64,000 nt of DNA from Paenibacillus gallinarum (GTDB lineage: Bacteria > Bacillota > Bacilli > Paenibacillales > Paenibacillaceae): assembly GCF_014836635.1 (NCBI RefSeq), contig NZ_JACSQL010000008.1, forward strand, positions 1 through 64,000. The letters run 5' to 3'. Below are positions 16,423 through 25,156 of this stretch, piece by piece (position 1 is the first letter of the stretch; the number at the start of each line of letters is the position of its first letter). The notes under the pieces are model-generated. The model did no database searches. It was not told the DNA's origin and worked only from the letters and a program-made list of their open reading frames with translations. Position numbers and translations under genes: made by a program.

Positions 16423-17316
16423 ATGAAAGTAGGATTAATTGGTTTAGGTAAAATGGGACTTAATCTAGGTAAAAATCTGATCGACCACAAGCATGAAGTG
16501 GTTGCTTATGATTTGAATGAAAATGCAGTTTCAGAGATGAAAGAATACGGTGCAACAGGCGTTTCTTCTTACAAAGAAATGGCAGAATCCTTGGAATCAC
16601 CAAGAATCCTATGGATCATGGTACCGCACTCCGTAGTTGATGGAGTAATTTCGGATTTGATCCCAGTATTGTCTAAGGGCGACATTGTTATTGAAGCGGG
16701 CAACTCTCACTACAAAGAATCCACTCGTCGTTATGAGCAGCTAAAAGAACATGGCATTCACTTCATGGACGTTGGTACTTCCGGCGGCATGGAAGGTGCA
16801 AGAAATGGTGCATGTTACATGATTGGCGGCGACGAAGAAGCATGGAATATTGTTGAACCGTTATTCAAAGACACGGCTGTAGAGAATGGATATCTATATG
16901 CAGGTAAAGCCGGCAGTGGACATTTCCTGAAAATGGTTCACAACGGAATTGAGTACGGTATGATGGCATCGATCGGTGAAGGATTTGAAGTTCTCGAGAA
17001 AAGTGACTTTGACTTTGACTACGAAAAAGTAGCACGCGTATGGAACAACGGTTCGGTTATTCGTTCTTGGCTGATGGAACTTACAGAGCGTGCCTTCTCC
17101 AAAGATTCGAACCTGGATGAAATTCGCGGGGTTATGCACTCTTCTGGTGAAGGTAAATGGACGGTTGAAACGGCATTTGATCTACAAGCAGCTACTCCAG
17201 TTATCGCACTTTCGCTTCTTATGCGTTACCGTTCCCTTGAGAATGATACGTTTACAGGAAAAGTGGTAGCGGCACTTCGGAATGAGTTTGGCGGACATGC
17301 TGTAGAGAAAAAATAA
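16423..17316 (+). CDS. gnd: 6-phosphogluconate dehydrogenase, short NAD-type (YqeC-like)
   Basis: 297 residues from the ATG at 16423, preceded by TAGGAGG. It decarboxylates 6-phosphogluconate to ribulose 5-phosphate. Rossmann motif GLIGLGKMGLNLGKNL at the N-terminus, then GNSHYKESTRRYE, DVGTSGGMEGARNG and KMVHNGIEYGMM. The length is that of the short class (B. subtilis YqeC), generally NAD-dependent, rather than the ~470-residue NADP class. Coenzyme choice is inferred from class. Confidence 0.92.
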   Translation: MKVGLIGLGKMGLNLGKNLIDHKHEVVAYDLNENAVSEMKEYGATGVSSYKEMAESLESPRILWIMVPHSVVDGVISDLIPVLSKGDIVIEAGNSHYKESTRRYEQLKEHGIHFMDVGTSGGMEGARNGACYMIGGDEEAWNIVEPLFKDTAVENGYLYAGKAGSGHFLKMVHNGIEYGMMASIGEGFEVLEKSDFDFDYEKVARVWNNGSVIRSWLMELTERAFSKDSNLDEIRGVMHSSGEGKWTVETAFDLQAATPVIALSLLMRYRSLENDTFTGKVVAALRNEFGGHAVEKK

Positions 17317-17334
17317 AAAATATAAATTTGTTTA

Positions 17335-17376
17335 AAATATATGCCAATGTTTATATATAAATGTTGGCATATATTT
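17335..17376 (+). repeat. 42-base near-perfect dyad between gnd and tal
   Basis: Arms AAATATATGCCAA and TTGGCATATATTT surround the palindrome TTTATATATAAA. The whole block pairs with only two mismatched positions per arm. It could be an attenuator, an RNA-processing hairpin that sets the gnd:tal ratio, or a protein-binding site. It has no T-run of a classical terminator. Confidence 0.7.
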
Positions 17377-17427
17377 ATATCTATTTGAGATCGACCTATT
17401 ATTTTAAAAGATGGAGGGCATGTCATT

Positions 17428-18093
17428 ATGAAATTTTTCTTAGATACTGGTAATGTTGAACAAATTAAAAGAATTCATCGTCTGGGTCTGGTAGATGGCG
17501 TAACGACGAATCCTTCTCTAATTGCTAAAGAAGGTCGCGTTTTTAAAGACGTGATCAAAGAAATTACTTCTTTTGTAGAAGGTCCTGTCAGTGCTGAAGT
17601 GATTGGTACAAAAGCAGAAGACATGTTGAAAGAAGCAGAAGAAATTGCAACTTGGGCGCCAAATGTGGTTATTAAATTGCCAATGACTGAGGAAGGCCTA
17701 TACGCGACGAACGAACTGAGTAAAAAAGGAATCAAAACCAATGTAACCCTAGTTTTCTCAGCAGCTCAGGGTCTCATGGCAGCAAAAGCGGGGGCAACAT
17801 TCATTAGTCCATTTGTTGGACGTCTTGATGATATCTCAGTAGATGGAATGCAGCTTATCCGTGATTTGCGTCAGATCTTGGATACTTATAACCTTCCTGC
17901 TGAAATCATTGCAGCAAGTATCCGTAACATTAAACATGTAGAGGATGCTGCACTGGCGGGTGCACATATTGTAACGATTCCTGGTACACTGGTGCCAACC
18001 CTATGGAAACATCCACTTACTGATAGTGGAATTGAGCGTTTCCTTAAAGATTGGGAGTCTGTTCCTCAAGATGCTAAACCACCAATGAAATAA
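17428..18093 (+). CDS. tal: Transaldolase, small FSA/TalC type
   Basis: 221 residues, the size of the fructose-6-phosphate aldolase-like transaldolase subfamily. It starts [14 protein letters not shown] and has [14 protein letters not shown], the Schiff-base lysine in NVVIKLPMT (about residue 84), [11 protein letters not shown] and ASIRNIKHV. It transfers a dihydroxyacetone unit between sugar phosphates. The subfamily holds both transaldolases and aldolases; the pentose-phosphate context favours transaldolase. GGAGGGCATGTCATT precedes the start. Confidence 0.93.
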   Translation: MKFFLDTGNVEQIKRIHRLGLVDGVTTNPSLIAKEGRVFKDVIKEITSFVEGPVSAEVIGTKAEDMLKEAEEIATWAPNVVIKLPMTEEGLYATNELSKKGIKTNVTLVFSAAQGLMAAKAGATFISPFVGRLDDISVDGMQLIRDLRQILDTYNLPAEIIAASIRNIKHVEDAALAGAHIVTIPGTLVPTLWKHPLTDSGIERFLKDWESVPQDAKPPMK

Positions 18094-18129
18094 CTTTTAA
18101 AATTCTATTATTTATAATTTGGGTGAATA

Positions 18130-18165
18130 AAAAGGGAATTCCTACGGGAGTTCTCTTTTTTTTTT
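18130..18165 (+). terminator. Terminator after tal
   Basis: AAAGGGAATTC pairs with GAGTTCTCTTT (two G-U pairs), followed by a long T-run. Confidence 0.8.
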
Positions 18166-18260
18166 GTATACATAATCTTGAGATCGTTAGGCTTGCTTCT
18201 TTTTTAGGGTCAGGCTGCATAGATTAAACAAGGAACCTCTCTCAAGGGAGGAATGCGTGC

Positions 18261-19109
18261 ATGGCATTCAGAAGATCTAGGTGGAGAAACCAGCGACAAA
18301 AAACAGGGGGACACTGGAAGAAGTGGGTATTGATCATCATGCTGGTAATTGTAATTTTGACGGTACAATCTGCTGCATATATAGAGCGGAATCTGAAACC
18401 TCCTATTATGCATCTAGCTAAAATCAGGGTGAAACAGCTGGCGACAGAAGCGATTAACAAAGCCATAACGAGTCAAATTGCAGATGGCAAACCGTCTGAT
18501 GATCTCATTGAGTGGAAAACGGATACCAAAGGAAAGATTAGTGGTTTTATGCTGAATTATGATGAGCATATGAGAATTACCTCAAATGCTTTATCTATTG
18601 TTCAAACTACACTTCAAGATATGGAATCATTCAGAGATCACGTTCCACTCGGGCAAGCGCTGGGAAGTACGATATTATCATCTTTCGGTCCTAAGGTGCC
18701 CATTCGGATCGAACCACAAGGCGCGGTAAAAGTAGATCTTAGTACCAGACAGCAAAATGCAGGAATTAATATGATTTTAGTTGAGGTATATATTCATATC
18801 ATTGCTGAGGTTGCGGTTGTAGTTCCGCTTGATATGGAACCGGAAGTAGTGGACACTGAGCTGCCGATTTCCTACTTGCTTGTTGTTGGAGATGTACCGA
18901 TGTATTATTACGATAATCAAGGACGTCCCGTAGGAGATAATGGAGCAAGTGCACCAAGCTTAGCGATTCCTTCTTTGCCGTCAGGTACAGGATCACAGAA
19001 TACTGGAGTAACAACTCCGGATGCAAGCAGCACCGTTCCCAAGAACGAGGGGAATAGCGAGCTGTATCTTGAAGAGCCGGAACCTCTTTTGCCGAATGGT
19101 AATGAGTGA
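18261..19109 (+). CDS. yunB: Sporulation protein YunB
   Basis: 282 residues. One N-terminal membrane anchor (VLIIMLVIVILTVQSAAYIE, about residues 24-43) follows a basic start. The outside domain fits YunB: RVKQLATEAINKAI, MRITSNALSIVQTTLQ, FGPKVPIRIEPQGAVKVD and SYLLVVGDVPMYYY. The last ~60 residues are low-complexity (Ser/Thr/Pro). YunB is a mother-cell sporulation protein needed for full spore formation in B. subtilis. It converges with the lytH-like gene, the same two-gene neighbourhood as in Bacillus. Confidence 0.9.
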   Translation: MAFRRSRWRNQRQKTGGHWKKWVLIIMLVIVILTVQSAAYIERNLKPPIMHLAKIRVKQLATEAINKAITSQIADGKPSDDLIEWKTDTKGKISGFMLNYDEHMRITSNALSIVQTTLQDMESFRDHVPLGQALGSTILSSFGPKVPIRIEPQGAVKVDLSTRQQNAGINMILVEVYIHIIAEVAVVVPLDMEPEVVDTELPISYLLVVGDVPMYYYDNQGRPVGDNGASAPSLAIPSLPSGTGSQNTGVTTPDASSTVPKNEGNSELYLEEPEPLLPNGNE

Positions 19110-19219
19110 GAAAAATAAAACCTGGATCGTAAAAAAGAAAGTGACTTGTACAAGAATCGTCTGTTTACAGAAGATGCTTAAGTAACAAGTCACTTAAAAT
19201 TACGATGAGGTTTTATTTT
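19110..19219. terminator. Large nested inverted repeat between yunB and the lytH-like gene
   Basis: Outer arms AAAAATAAAACC...ATCGTAA (19110-19131) and TTACGAT...GGTTTTATTTTT (19199-19219) enclose an inner pair GTGACTTGT/ACAAGTCAC (19141-19149, 19185-19193). The right outer arm is inside the end of the convergent gene. It likely terminates in both directions. Confidence 0.75.
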
Positions 19220-20267
19220 TCTTTTTGGCTTGTAAAGCTTTACGTTCTTCATTCTCCCAGCGATGCAGTGATGGATAGGGATCGAAGGACCATTCCGTAA
19301 GCCCTGTATCCCGATAGATCCCATAATGGAGATGCGGAGGGAACTTACCTTGTGTCCCTGGCTTACCATAACCAGAGCTTCCTACCCAGCCGATGGTTTG
19401 TCCTGGAGTAACGATACTGCCTACATGTATACCCTTTTCGAAACCAGACAAATGCGCATAGTAGTGATAGTGGTTGTCCAAGTCCCGTATTCCCACGCGC
19501 CATCCTCCAAAAGGATTCCAGCCTTTAATTTCAATAATCCCATAACAAGTACTTCGGACCGTCATCCCATGCGGGGCAAAAAGGTCTGTTCCTTCATGTA
19601 TTCTTCGTCCACCCCAGCTGCGGCTTGTTCCCCATGTGCTTCGGTAAGAGTACATATTACCTAAAGGTAACGGGAAGGCATGCTTTGAAAGATCAAGCGT
19701 ATCAAAATGCTTATAGATTCTGGCGAATTGCTGTATTCTCTGTACTGCTCTTGTGTTTTGGTAATAGTGCCATAGCGAGATCCCAATATCATCTGCCGAT
19801 ATCCCATATTTTGAAGCAACACGAGACATTGTAAAAAGCAAGTCTACATTGTTCTCTGGGTCTGCTTTTTGATCTCCAGTTCCATCTAGTCCGAGTCCAC
19901 CAAAGAGGGCGATGGACATAGGATTCTTATCCTGCTGATCCGGATTTAAAATTCCTGTCCATCTTCGAGATTCAAAAAAGATACCTGTTAACCGATCTTC
20001 GTGTGCGCGGTCTTTCGGATGTGCTTTTGTCATCGTCCGCTCATACTGATCAATAGCTGCAAGATAATACCAAGGAACGCCACTCACAATACTAATTTGG
20101 TCATATAATGCCTTGCGTTCTTTATATATTTCTTGTGCGCTTGGCGGATTTGCAGGTTTCTCCTGAGCCAAGGCATCAGCTGGTGCGATGGAGGCAAAGA
20201 AAGAGAGTGTGAGTGTGACTTTCAGACAAAGCATTCGCCAGTTATGTTTTTTGTATATCCGTATCAA
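19200..20267 (-). CDS. lytH: M23 peptidase, LytH-like (YunA)
   Basis: About 355 residues from the TTG at 20267, chosen because AAGGAGGAG lies 6 bases upstream. A signal or anchor segment comes first (LCLKVTLTLSFFASIAPADALA). A central helical domain (residues ~60-190) precedes the M23 zinc peptidase domain with GGRRIHEGTDLFAP (His, Asp ligands) and PHLHYGIY (His). B. subtilis LytH is a mother-cell L-Ala-D-Glu endopeptidase that trims spore cortex peptides and lies next to yunB. The neighbourhood supports the same role; cleavage specificity is inferred. Confidence 0.85.
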   Translation of the reverse strand: MIRIYKKHNWRMLCLKVTLTLSFFASIAPADALAQEKPANPPSAQEIYKERKALYDQISIVSGVPWYYLAAIDQYERTMTKAHPKDRAHEDRLTGIFFESRRWTGILNPDQQDKNPMSIALFGGLGLDGTGDQKADPENNVDLLFTMSRVASKYGISADDIGISLWHYYQNTRAVQRIQQFARIYKHFDTLDLSKHAFPLPLGNMYSYRSTWGTSRSWGGRRIHEGTDLFAPHGMTVRSTCYGIIEIKGWNPFGGWRVGIRDLDNHYHYYAHLSGFEKGIHVGSIVTPGQTIGWVGSSGYGKPGTQGKFPPHLHYGIYRDTGLTEWSFDPYPSLHRWENEERKALQAKKKNKTSS

Positions 20268-20410
20268 CAGATACTCCTCCTTTCTTCGTTTCCGCTCAAA
20301 GTTATGTTTAGGTTCACACAACTTCCTTGTTTTTATGCCTTATCATGAAAAAAGAATCTGAATCGAAAAGAAGAAATGATAAGAAATGGAGGTTATTTCC
20401 ATAATAAACG

Positions 20411-20419
20411 TGTTATAAT
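20411..20419 (+). promoter_or_regulatory. Extended -10 promoter of lipA
   Basis: TGT-TATAAT is a perfect extended -10; the -35 is weak. It overlaps an upstream in-frame GTG at 20420, which therefore cannot be inside the transcript's coding start. This moves the lipA start to the TTG at 20471. Confidence 0.7.
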
Positions 20420-20470
20420 GTGTCCGTGCGAAAGTCTAATACAACTCGATATAGAAAAGAGGGTACTTCC

Positions 20471-21358
20471 TTGGGAAGCAAAGTGAAAGAACCTAAACCA
20501 GAGTGGATTAAGATTAAACTAACCGCAGGCGAACCTTATCAAGAGATTAAAACAATGATGCGTTCGAAAACTCTTCATACGGTCTGCGAAGAAGCACGTT
20601 GTCCTAATATTTATGAATGCTGGGCAAACCGCACAGCAACTTTTATGATCCTTGGAGATATTTGTACAAGAGCCTGCCGGTTCTGTGCAGTAAATACCGG
20701 GCTGCCTACTGAGCTTGATTTAGAGGAGCCTGAACGTGTTGCTGAAGCGGCAGAACAGATGAATTTACAGCATTGTGTAGTAACAAGTGTAGCGAGGGAT
20801 GATCTTAAAGATGGGGGAGCTTCCATCTTTGCAGAAACGATCAAAGCGATACGCAGAAAACTGCCTTTATGTAGTGTAGAAGTACTCATTCCTGATTTTC
20901 TGGGAAATAAGGAGGCACTGCAGATTGTAATGGATGCTAAACCGGATATTTTGAATCATAATATTGAAACGGTGGAACGCTTGTCTGATCAGGTTCGTGC
21001 CAAAGCTAAATATGAACGTTCTCTTGAATTGCTTAAAACGTCAAAAGAAATGAACCCCAATATACCAACCAAATCAAGTATTATGTTAGGGCTTGGAGAA
21101 GAATGGGATGAAATTCTTCAGACAATGGATGATTTGAGATCAGTGGATTGCAATATTATGACGATTGGGCAATATCTTCAGCCCTCGGACAAGCATTTAT
21201 ATGTAAAAAGATATGTAACACCTGAAGAATTTGCTGAACTGAAAAAAGAAGGGTTAGCCCGCGGATTCAGTCATGTGGAATCGGGACCTATGGTTAGAAG
21301 TTCATATCATGCACATGAACAAGTAAAGTCTGCCGCGAATGCAAATAATGTAGTATAG
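20471..21358 (+). CDS. lipA: Lipoyl synthase
   Basis: 295 residues from TTG at 20471, preceded by AAGAGGG; this gives the usual length and the start [17 protein letters not shown]. Radical SAM enzyme that inserts two sulfurs into octanoyl groups on E2 and GcvH proteins. The auxiliary cluster motif is [12 protein letters not shown], the SAM cluster motif is CTRACRFC, and the C-terminal RSSYHA is conserved. It is followed by yutD at 59 bases, the same order as in Bacillus. Confidence 0.95.
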   Translation: MGSKVKEPKPEWIKIKLTAGEPYQEIKTMMRSKTLHTVCEEARCPNIYECWANRTATFMILGDICTRACRFCAVNTGLPTELDLEEPERVAEAAEQMNLQHCVVTSVARDDLKDGGASIFAETIKAIRRKLPLCSVEVLIPDFLGNKEALQIVMDAKPDILNHNIETVERLSDQVRAKAKYERSLELLKTSKEMNPNIPTKSSIMLGLGEEWDEILQTMDDLRSVDCNIMTIGQYLQPSDKHLYVKRYVTPEEFAELKKEGLARGFSHVESGPMVRSSYHAHEQVKSAANANNVV

Positions 21359-21417
21359 TAGGAGTAAGCCTTTGCATAAAAAAGAGGCGGTTCGGATAGA
21401 AGGGAAGGAAGACGGTT

Positions 21418-21924
21418 TTGATTCAGATCAGCGGCAAAACTTATGAAGTCTTGCAGGACTATAGAAACGGTTGGAATCCGGAAGCCTTTCGTGATCGGTA
21501 TAGCGATGTCCTTGAACGATATGATTACATTATTGGGGATTGGGGCTATAATCAACTGAGACTTAAAGGATTTTACCGAGAGAACCACCCGAAGGCGAAT
21601 AAAGATACTTCGATTACGGGCATGGTTGATTATATTAACGAATATTGTAATTTTGGTTGTGCCTATTTTGTACTTCATAAGCAAAAAGAAACTAAGGATT
21701 CTAAAGAGAAAGAAATTAAAGAATCTAAAGAATTTCAACCTAAAGAACAAAAAGAGGCTAAAGAGCTCAAAGAGTCAAAAGAACATAAAGAGGCTAATGA
21801 GGCTAAAGAGCCGAAAGAGCCAAAAGAACCAAAAGAACCAAAAGAACCAAAAGAACCTAGAGAGCGCAAGTTTTCTAAGGAGAATAAAAGAAAAGAAGAA
21901 GTTACAACAAAAAGCGGTTCCTAA
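21418..21924 (+). CDS. yutD: YutD-like protein (DUF1027) with a Lys-Glu repeat tail
   Basis: 168 residues from TTG, preceded by GGAAGGAAG. Residues 1-85 are the conserved YutD core: YEVLQDYRNGWNPEAFRDRY, DYIIGDWGYNQLRLKGF, EYCNFGCAYFVLHK. The remainder is a charged low-complexity tail made of KEx and KEP repeats, absent from the core family, which makes the protein about 70 residues longer. YutD function is unknown. The tail is encoded by tandem 9-base repeats and ends inside the terminator stem. Confidence 0.88.
   Translation: MIQISGKTYEVLQDYRNGWNPEAFRDRYSDVLERYDYIIGDWGYNQLRLKGFYRENHPKANKDTSITGMVDYINEYCNFGCAYFVLHKQKETKDSKEKEIKESKEFQPKEQKEAKELKESKEHKEANEAKEPKEPKEPKEPKEPKEPRERKFSKENKRKEEVTTKSGS
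21805..21858 (+). repeat. Six tandem 9-base repeats coding KEP
   Basis: Units AAAGAGCCG, AAAGAGCCA, then AAAGAACCA three times, then AAAGAACCT. They encode (Lys-Glu-Pro)6. Copies of similar KEx units extend upstream to about 21685 in degenerate form. Copy number may vary between strains by slippage. Confidence 0.9.
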
Positions 21925-21948
21925 ATAGGAACCGCTTTTTGTTGTAAC
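21901..21948. terminator. 48-base palindromic bidirectional terminator yutD / nadK
   Basis: Arms of 24 bases match at all but the central position (core AAAAAGCGGTTCCTA / TAGGAACCGCTTTTT). The left arm encodes the last residues of YutD and its stop codon; the right arm abuts the nadK stop codon. Both convergent genes can use it. Confidence 0.95.
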
Positions 21949-22755
21949 TTAATCCAGAAAGGCTGTACGAACTCGATCCCAGAATGGGTAAGGACGATAT
22001 CTTGCAAAACTTACTTTCTGTCTGGAAACCTGACATCTTACAGATATAAGGTCATCAATCGTCATATTGACGTGATCAATGGTAAGTAGCAGTCTTTGGG
22101 ATTTTCTAGAGAAAATATCGCAATGATGATGCTTGGGCAGTACGATAGGCGATCCTAACGTTCGGTAGACCCGGTTATTAATGGAGGCAATCTCAGCAAT
22201 TTGCATCGCTTCAATCGTGGGGTGAATCATGGCTCCGCCAAGCGCTTTGTTGTAGGCCGTGCTACCAGAAGGGGTGGATACGCAAATGCCGTCACCACGA
22301 AACATCTCAAAAGTAATATCATTAATATCGACTTGAGCTACAACTGTTCCATCGACACCCTTGAGGGTAAACTCATTAAGTGCAACCATGGAGGTAAACC
22401 CTGACTTTCGGTGGATCTCCAGATCAACTAAAGGGTACTCCACAATCCGTGGCTGCAACTGCTGACTCGCATTTAGACCGTTACTCATAAGATTGATCAG
22501 CTCATGAAGTTCATCCGCTTTCCAGTCTGCATAAAAACCAAGATGCCCCGTATGAACACCAACAAAAGCAATATCAGGGATTTGATCTATAAACGTATGA
22601 AAAGCCTGTAGCATGGTGCCATCGCCGCCAATAGAAACAACGATCTCTGGAGATTTGGCATCAAGTATAAATCCGTGCTCTTCAGCAAGACGGTGAAATT
22701 GCTCAGCCAAATCCATAGATAAAGAGTCTCCTCTGTCCTGAACATAATATCTCAA
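21949..22755 (-). CDS. nadK: NAD kinase
   Basis: 268 residues from TTG with AAAGGAG 9 bases upstream. It phosphorylates NAD to NADP. Motifs: SIGGDGTML near residue 42, VGVHTGHLGFY, LNEFTLKG and STPSGSTAYNKALGG. All are intact and the length is standard for the Firmicute type. It supplies NADP for enzymes such as the two Zwf proteins in this window. Confidence 0.95.
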   Translation of the reverse strand: MRYYVQDRGDSLSMDLAEQFHRLAEEHGFILDAKSPEIVVSIGGDGTMLQAFHTFIDQIPDIAFVGVHTGHLGFYADWKADELHELINLMSNGLNASQQLQPRIVEYPLVDLEIHRKSGFTSMVALNEFTLKGVDGTVVAQVDINDITFEMFRGDGICVSTPSGSTAYNKALGGAMIHPTIEAMQIAEIASINNRVYRTLGSPIVLPKHHHCDIFSRKSQRLLLTIDHVNMTIDDLISVRCQVSRQKVSFARYRPYPFWDRVRTAFLD

Positions 22756-22835
22756 GATGAAAGCTCCTTTGTAATAAGTATAACTTGATGATATCCAATT
22801 TCAGGACAGAAAACAATCGCTCCAACACATTTCCT

Positions 22836-24053
22836 TTAGTTTCGATATTTTGCAATGAATTGACTGACCCAGATATAGACAGCGGTTATTATAACTAACC
22901 CACCAATCAGAATTATAGTGATTGCTAATTGTGATGGGAGCAGGTGAATACCAGTCAGAAGAGGAGCGGAATCGGAAAATCCTGACGGATAGATTGTATC
23001 TACACTATTCATTATTGGGTTCCAGCATAAAAATACAATTCCGGCTGCAAGGATCGCATGAACGGCTCTCGCAAACATAAAAGGTAGATAACGCAGCGGT
23101 GTAGAGTTCAGGATGCTCACCACCTGAGCATGAACGGATAGACCTCCCCAAGAAAGAATACAAGCAGCAGCTGCAACTTTATAGATGAGGGGGATTCCTT
23201 CTAAAGTTCCGGCATACCGAGCTCCGAGGGTAACTTCAAACAATCCTCCAACAAGCGACTGAGATAATTCTTTAGGTAAGCCTAGGAATAGAAGGACTTG
23301 TTCAAGCCAGTGGTACATTCCATTCATAAATCCAGCCTCTGTAAATAATTGAAGAATGACCGAAAAAAATACGACAAGTCCGCCGACAACGATCATCAGC
23401 TGTAAAGAAGAACGGATTGCTTGTTGCACAAGTTGTCCAAGAGAACGCCCATCACTCTCACGAGCTTGATGCATTGCATAAAATGCATGCTTTAAACGGT
23501 TACCTTCTACAGTCAACGCTTCCGAATTCTCATGCGTATCTTTTGGACCATGAAACCGCATCAGTAGCCCAACGATGAGTCCAGATCCATAATGAGCAAT
23601 GGCTAGAATGCCTGCTAAAGCAGGCGTGTGAAAAAAACCAACAGCGACTGCTCCTATTAAGAAAATAGGATCAGATGTTGTAGTAAAAGCAACGAGTCGT
23701 TCTCCTTCTTCTCGTGTAATTTGTTTTTGTTCCCATAACTTAGCTGTCAATTTAGCTCCAACCGGGTATCCGGAAGCATAACTAATAGCGGCTACAAATC
23801 CGCCCGTTCCTGGGATCCGAAAAACCGGTCTCATAAACGGATGAAGAAGAGTGCCCATGAAGTGGACGATGCCAAGTCCAAGCAGTAACTCTGATATGAC
23901 AAAAAAGGGAAATAGAGAAGGGAAGAGAACCTCCCACCAAATGGAAAGACCGCGAACTCCGGACTCCCATACGGATAAAGGATAAACCACCATTAAAATG
24001 CATATAATGAGTAGACCGCAGGTGATCAAAAGTGGTAAAGCTAGACGCTTCAT
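22836..24053 (-). CDS. ylbJ: Sporulation integral membrane protein YlbJ
   Basis: 405 residues from the ATG at 24053 (MKRLALPLLITCG); the frame is open further upstream but there is no better RBS there. About eight or more membrane spans. Two nucleoside-transporter-like gate regions are visible (FPSLFPFFVISELLLGLG and SYASGYPVGAKLTAKL; and GLFEVTLGARYAGT). Length agrees with B. subtilis YlbJ, a mother-cell protein required for spore cortex formation. It is followed by nadK 80 bases downstream on the same strand. Confidence 0.9.
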   Translation of the reverse strand: MKRLALPLLITCGLLIICILMVVYPLSVWESGVRGLSIWWEVLFPSLFPFFVISELLLGLGIVHFMGTLLHPFMRPVFRIPGTGGFVAAISYASGYPVGAKLTAKLWEQKQITREEGERLVAFTTTSDPIFLIGAVAVGFFHTPALAGILAIAHYGSGLIVGLLMRFHGPKDTHENSEALTVEGNRLKHAFYAMHQARESDGRSLGQLVQQAIRSSLQLMIVVGGLVVFFSVILQLFTEAGFMNGMYHWLEQVLLFLGLPKELSQSLVGGLFEVTLGARYAGTLEGIPLIYKVAAAACILSWGGLSVHAQVVSILNSTPLRYLPFMFARAVHAILAAGIVFLCWNPIMNSVDTIYPSGFSDSAPLLTGIHLLPSQLAITIILIGGLVIITAVYIWVSQFIAKYRN

Positions 24054-24270
24054 ATGCCATGGTTCGCCCCTTTTTTTAAAAGCTGTTCGCTGGTTATGAA
24101 TACTATATGAGCCAAGATGGACAAACAGGACAAAAAAAATAGAAAGCGTTTGCAAATTTGCTGTAATTTAAGGAAATGTATGCTAATATAAATAGTAATT
24201 AGTGAATAGATCTAAAGTCCTCTTTTGATATGCCTGATTTCTATTATGTAAAGGATGGAGTGGTGTCGTG

Positions 24271-24366
24271 ATGGGAGTAATTGCAGGGATACTCGTCTGC
24301 GCTATTGTATATGTGATGCGGGAAGCGCATACCCATCCGGGTGAAGAAGACTGGCGGAGTTATTAA
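24271..24366 (+). CDS. Possible 31-residue small membrane protein
   Basis: ATG with GGATGGAG about 10 bases upstream. The product starts MGVIAGILVCAIVYVMREAH, one short hydrophobic segment, then a charged tail ending EDWRSY. It is bounded by a terminator 45 bases downstream. RBS, hydrophobic pattern and own terminator support it, but the size is too small for certainty. Confidence 0.5.
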   Translation: MGVIAGILVCAIVYVMREAHTHPGEEDWRSY

Positions 24367-24411
24367 AGATCAACTGCAAATATATACGTAAGGCAAGAAC
24401 AGCTGATATGA

Positions 24412-24451
24412 GACAAGAGTCCTAGACAGATAGGAGCTCTTGTCTTTTTTT
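24412..24451 (+). terminator. Terminator upstream of the hemoglobin gene
   Basis: GACAAGAGTCCTA pairs with TAGGAGCTCTTGTC, followed by T7. Confidence 0.92.
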
Positions 24452-24496
24452 GTTATACTAGAGCAAGAACTTTAGCATGAGAAAGAAGGCGAGAGA

Positions 24497-24877
24497 ATGG
24501 ATCCGAATAAAACGCTTTATGAGAACTTAGGAGGGGCTGAGGGTGTAAGAGCACTTGTTGAGGCTTTTTATCCAAAGGTGCAAAAAAATGAATTGCTATC
24601 TCCGCTTTTTCCAGAGGATATTACTCCGGTTATGGAGAAACAGTATATGTTTTTAAGTCAATTTTTTGGAGGTCCCTCTCTGTATTCCGATGCAAATGGT
24701 CATCCGATGATGAGAGCAAGACATTTACCTTTTCCTGTTACCGAAGAGCGGGCTCAGGCTTGGTTATCTTGTATGTATGAAGCTTTAAAAGAAATGGATA
24801 TTCCGGAAACGGTTGTGGATGTTACCATTCAACGATTATCTGGCCCGGCCCACCATTTTATTAATACTCCCTCGTAA
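24497..24877 (+). CDS. Truncated hemoglobin, group II
   Basis: 126 residues. It begins TLYENLGGAEGVRALVEAFY, carries YMFLSQFFGGP and the proximal histidine in MRARHLPF (about residue 76), and ends HHFINT. The Tyr before the first glycine pair and the Trp in AQAWLSCM fit group II (GlbO/YjbI-like) globins, which bind oxygen or NO and are often linked to oxidative or disulfide stress. A monocistronic unit between two strong terminators. Confidence 0.92.
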   Translation: MDPNKTLYENLGGAEGVRALVEAFYPKVQKNELLSPLFPEDITPVMEKQYMFLSQFFGGPSLYSDANGHPMMRARHLPFPVTEERAQAWLSCMYEALKEMDIPETVVDVTIQRLSGPAHHFINTPS

Positions 24878-24888
24878 TGATGAACAAG

Positions 24889-24917
24889 AAAAGCACCGGT
24901 TTTCACCGGTGCTTTTC
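24889..24917. terminator. Bidirectional terminator
   Basis: Perfect arms AAAAGCACCGGT and ACCGGTGCTTTT around a 4-base loop, between convergent genes. Confidence 0.92.
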
Positions 24918-24919
24918 TG

Positions 24920-25156
24920 TCATAAGGATCTTAAACGCTGATCAGCGAGCAGATAATCCTGATCGATATCGAGCAAAGTCACCCGGTTTTTACAGCATGG
25001 AAAAACAAGCAGATGTTTTTTTCCGTCATGTATTAATGAAAGTTGATTCGGTTTCAAGGGAAGTAGAACATTCTCTGCCGAGCAAAATGGACACTCCTGA
25101 ACATAAATGTCGCCCATTACAATGTCATAGGGCCATGTATTTTCAAAAGGAATCAT
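24920..25156 (-). CDS. Small CxxC zinc-ribbon-like protein
   Basis: 78 residues, no named family recognised. It has CPFC near residue 22 and FPCCKN near residue 53, a pair of cysteine knuckles that could bind zinc. Its start overlaps the stop of the yycC-like gene by 4 bases, so the two are translationally coupled. The N-terminus (MIPFENTWPYDIVMGDIYVQ) is unusual. The opposite-strand frame over the same bases is not a gene. Confidence 0.7.
   Translation of the reverse strand: MIPFENTWPYDIVMGDIYVQECPFCSAENVLLPLKPNQLSLIHDGKKHLLVFPCCKNRVTLLDIDQDYLLADQRLRSL

Noticed and set aside
21805-21858. CRISPR-like tandem repeats
   Set aside because: Units are 9 bases with no spacers and are in frame with yutD.
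21626-21928. Second long frame inside the yutD tail (RKSQKNQKNQ type)
   Set aside because: It is a by-product of the 9-base repeats, which stay open in another frame; no start signal.
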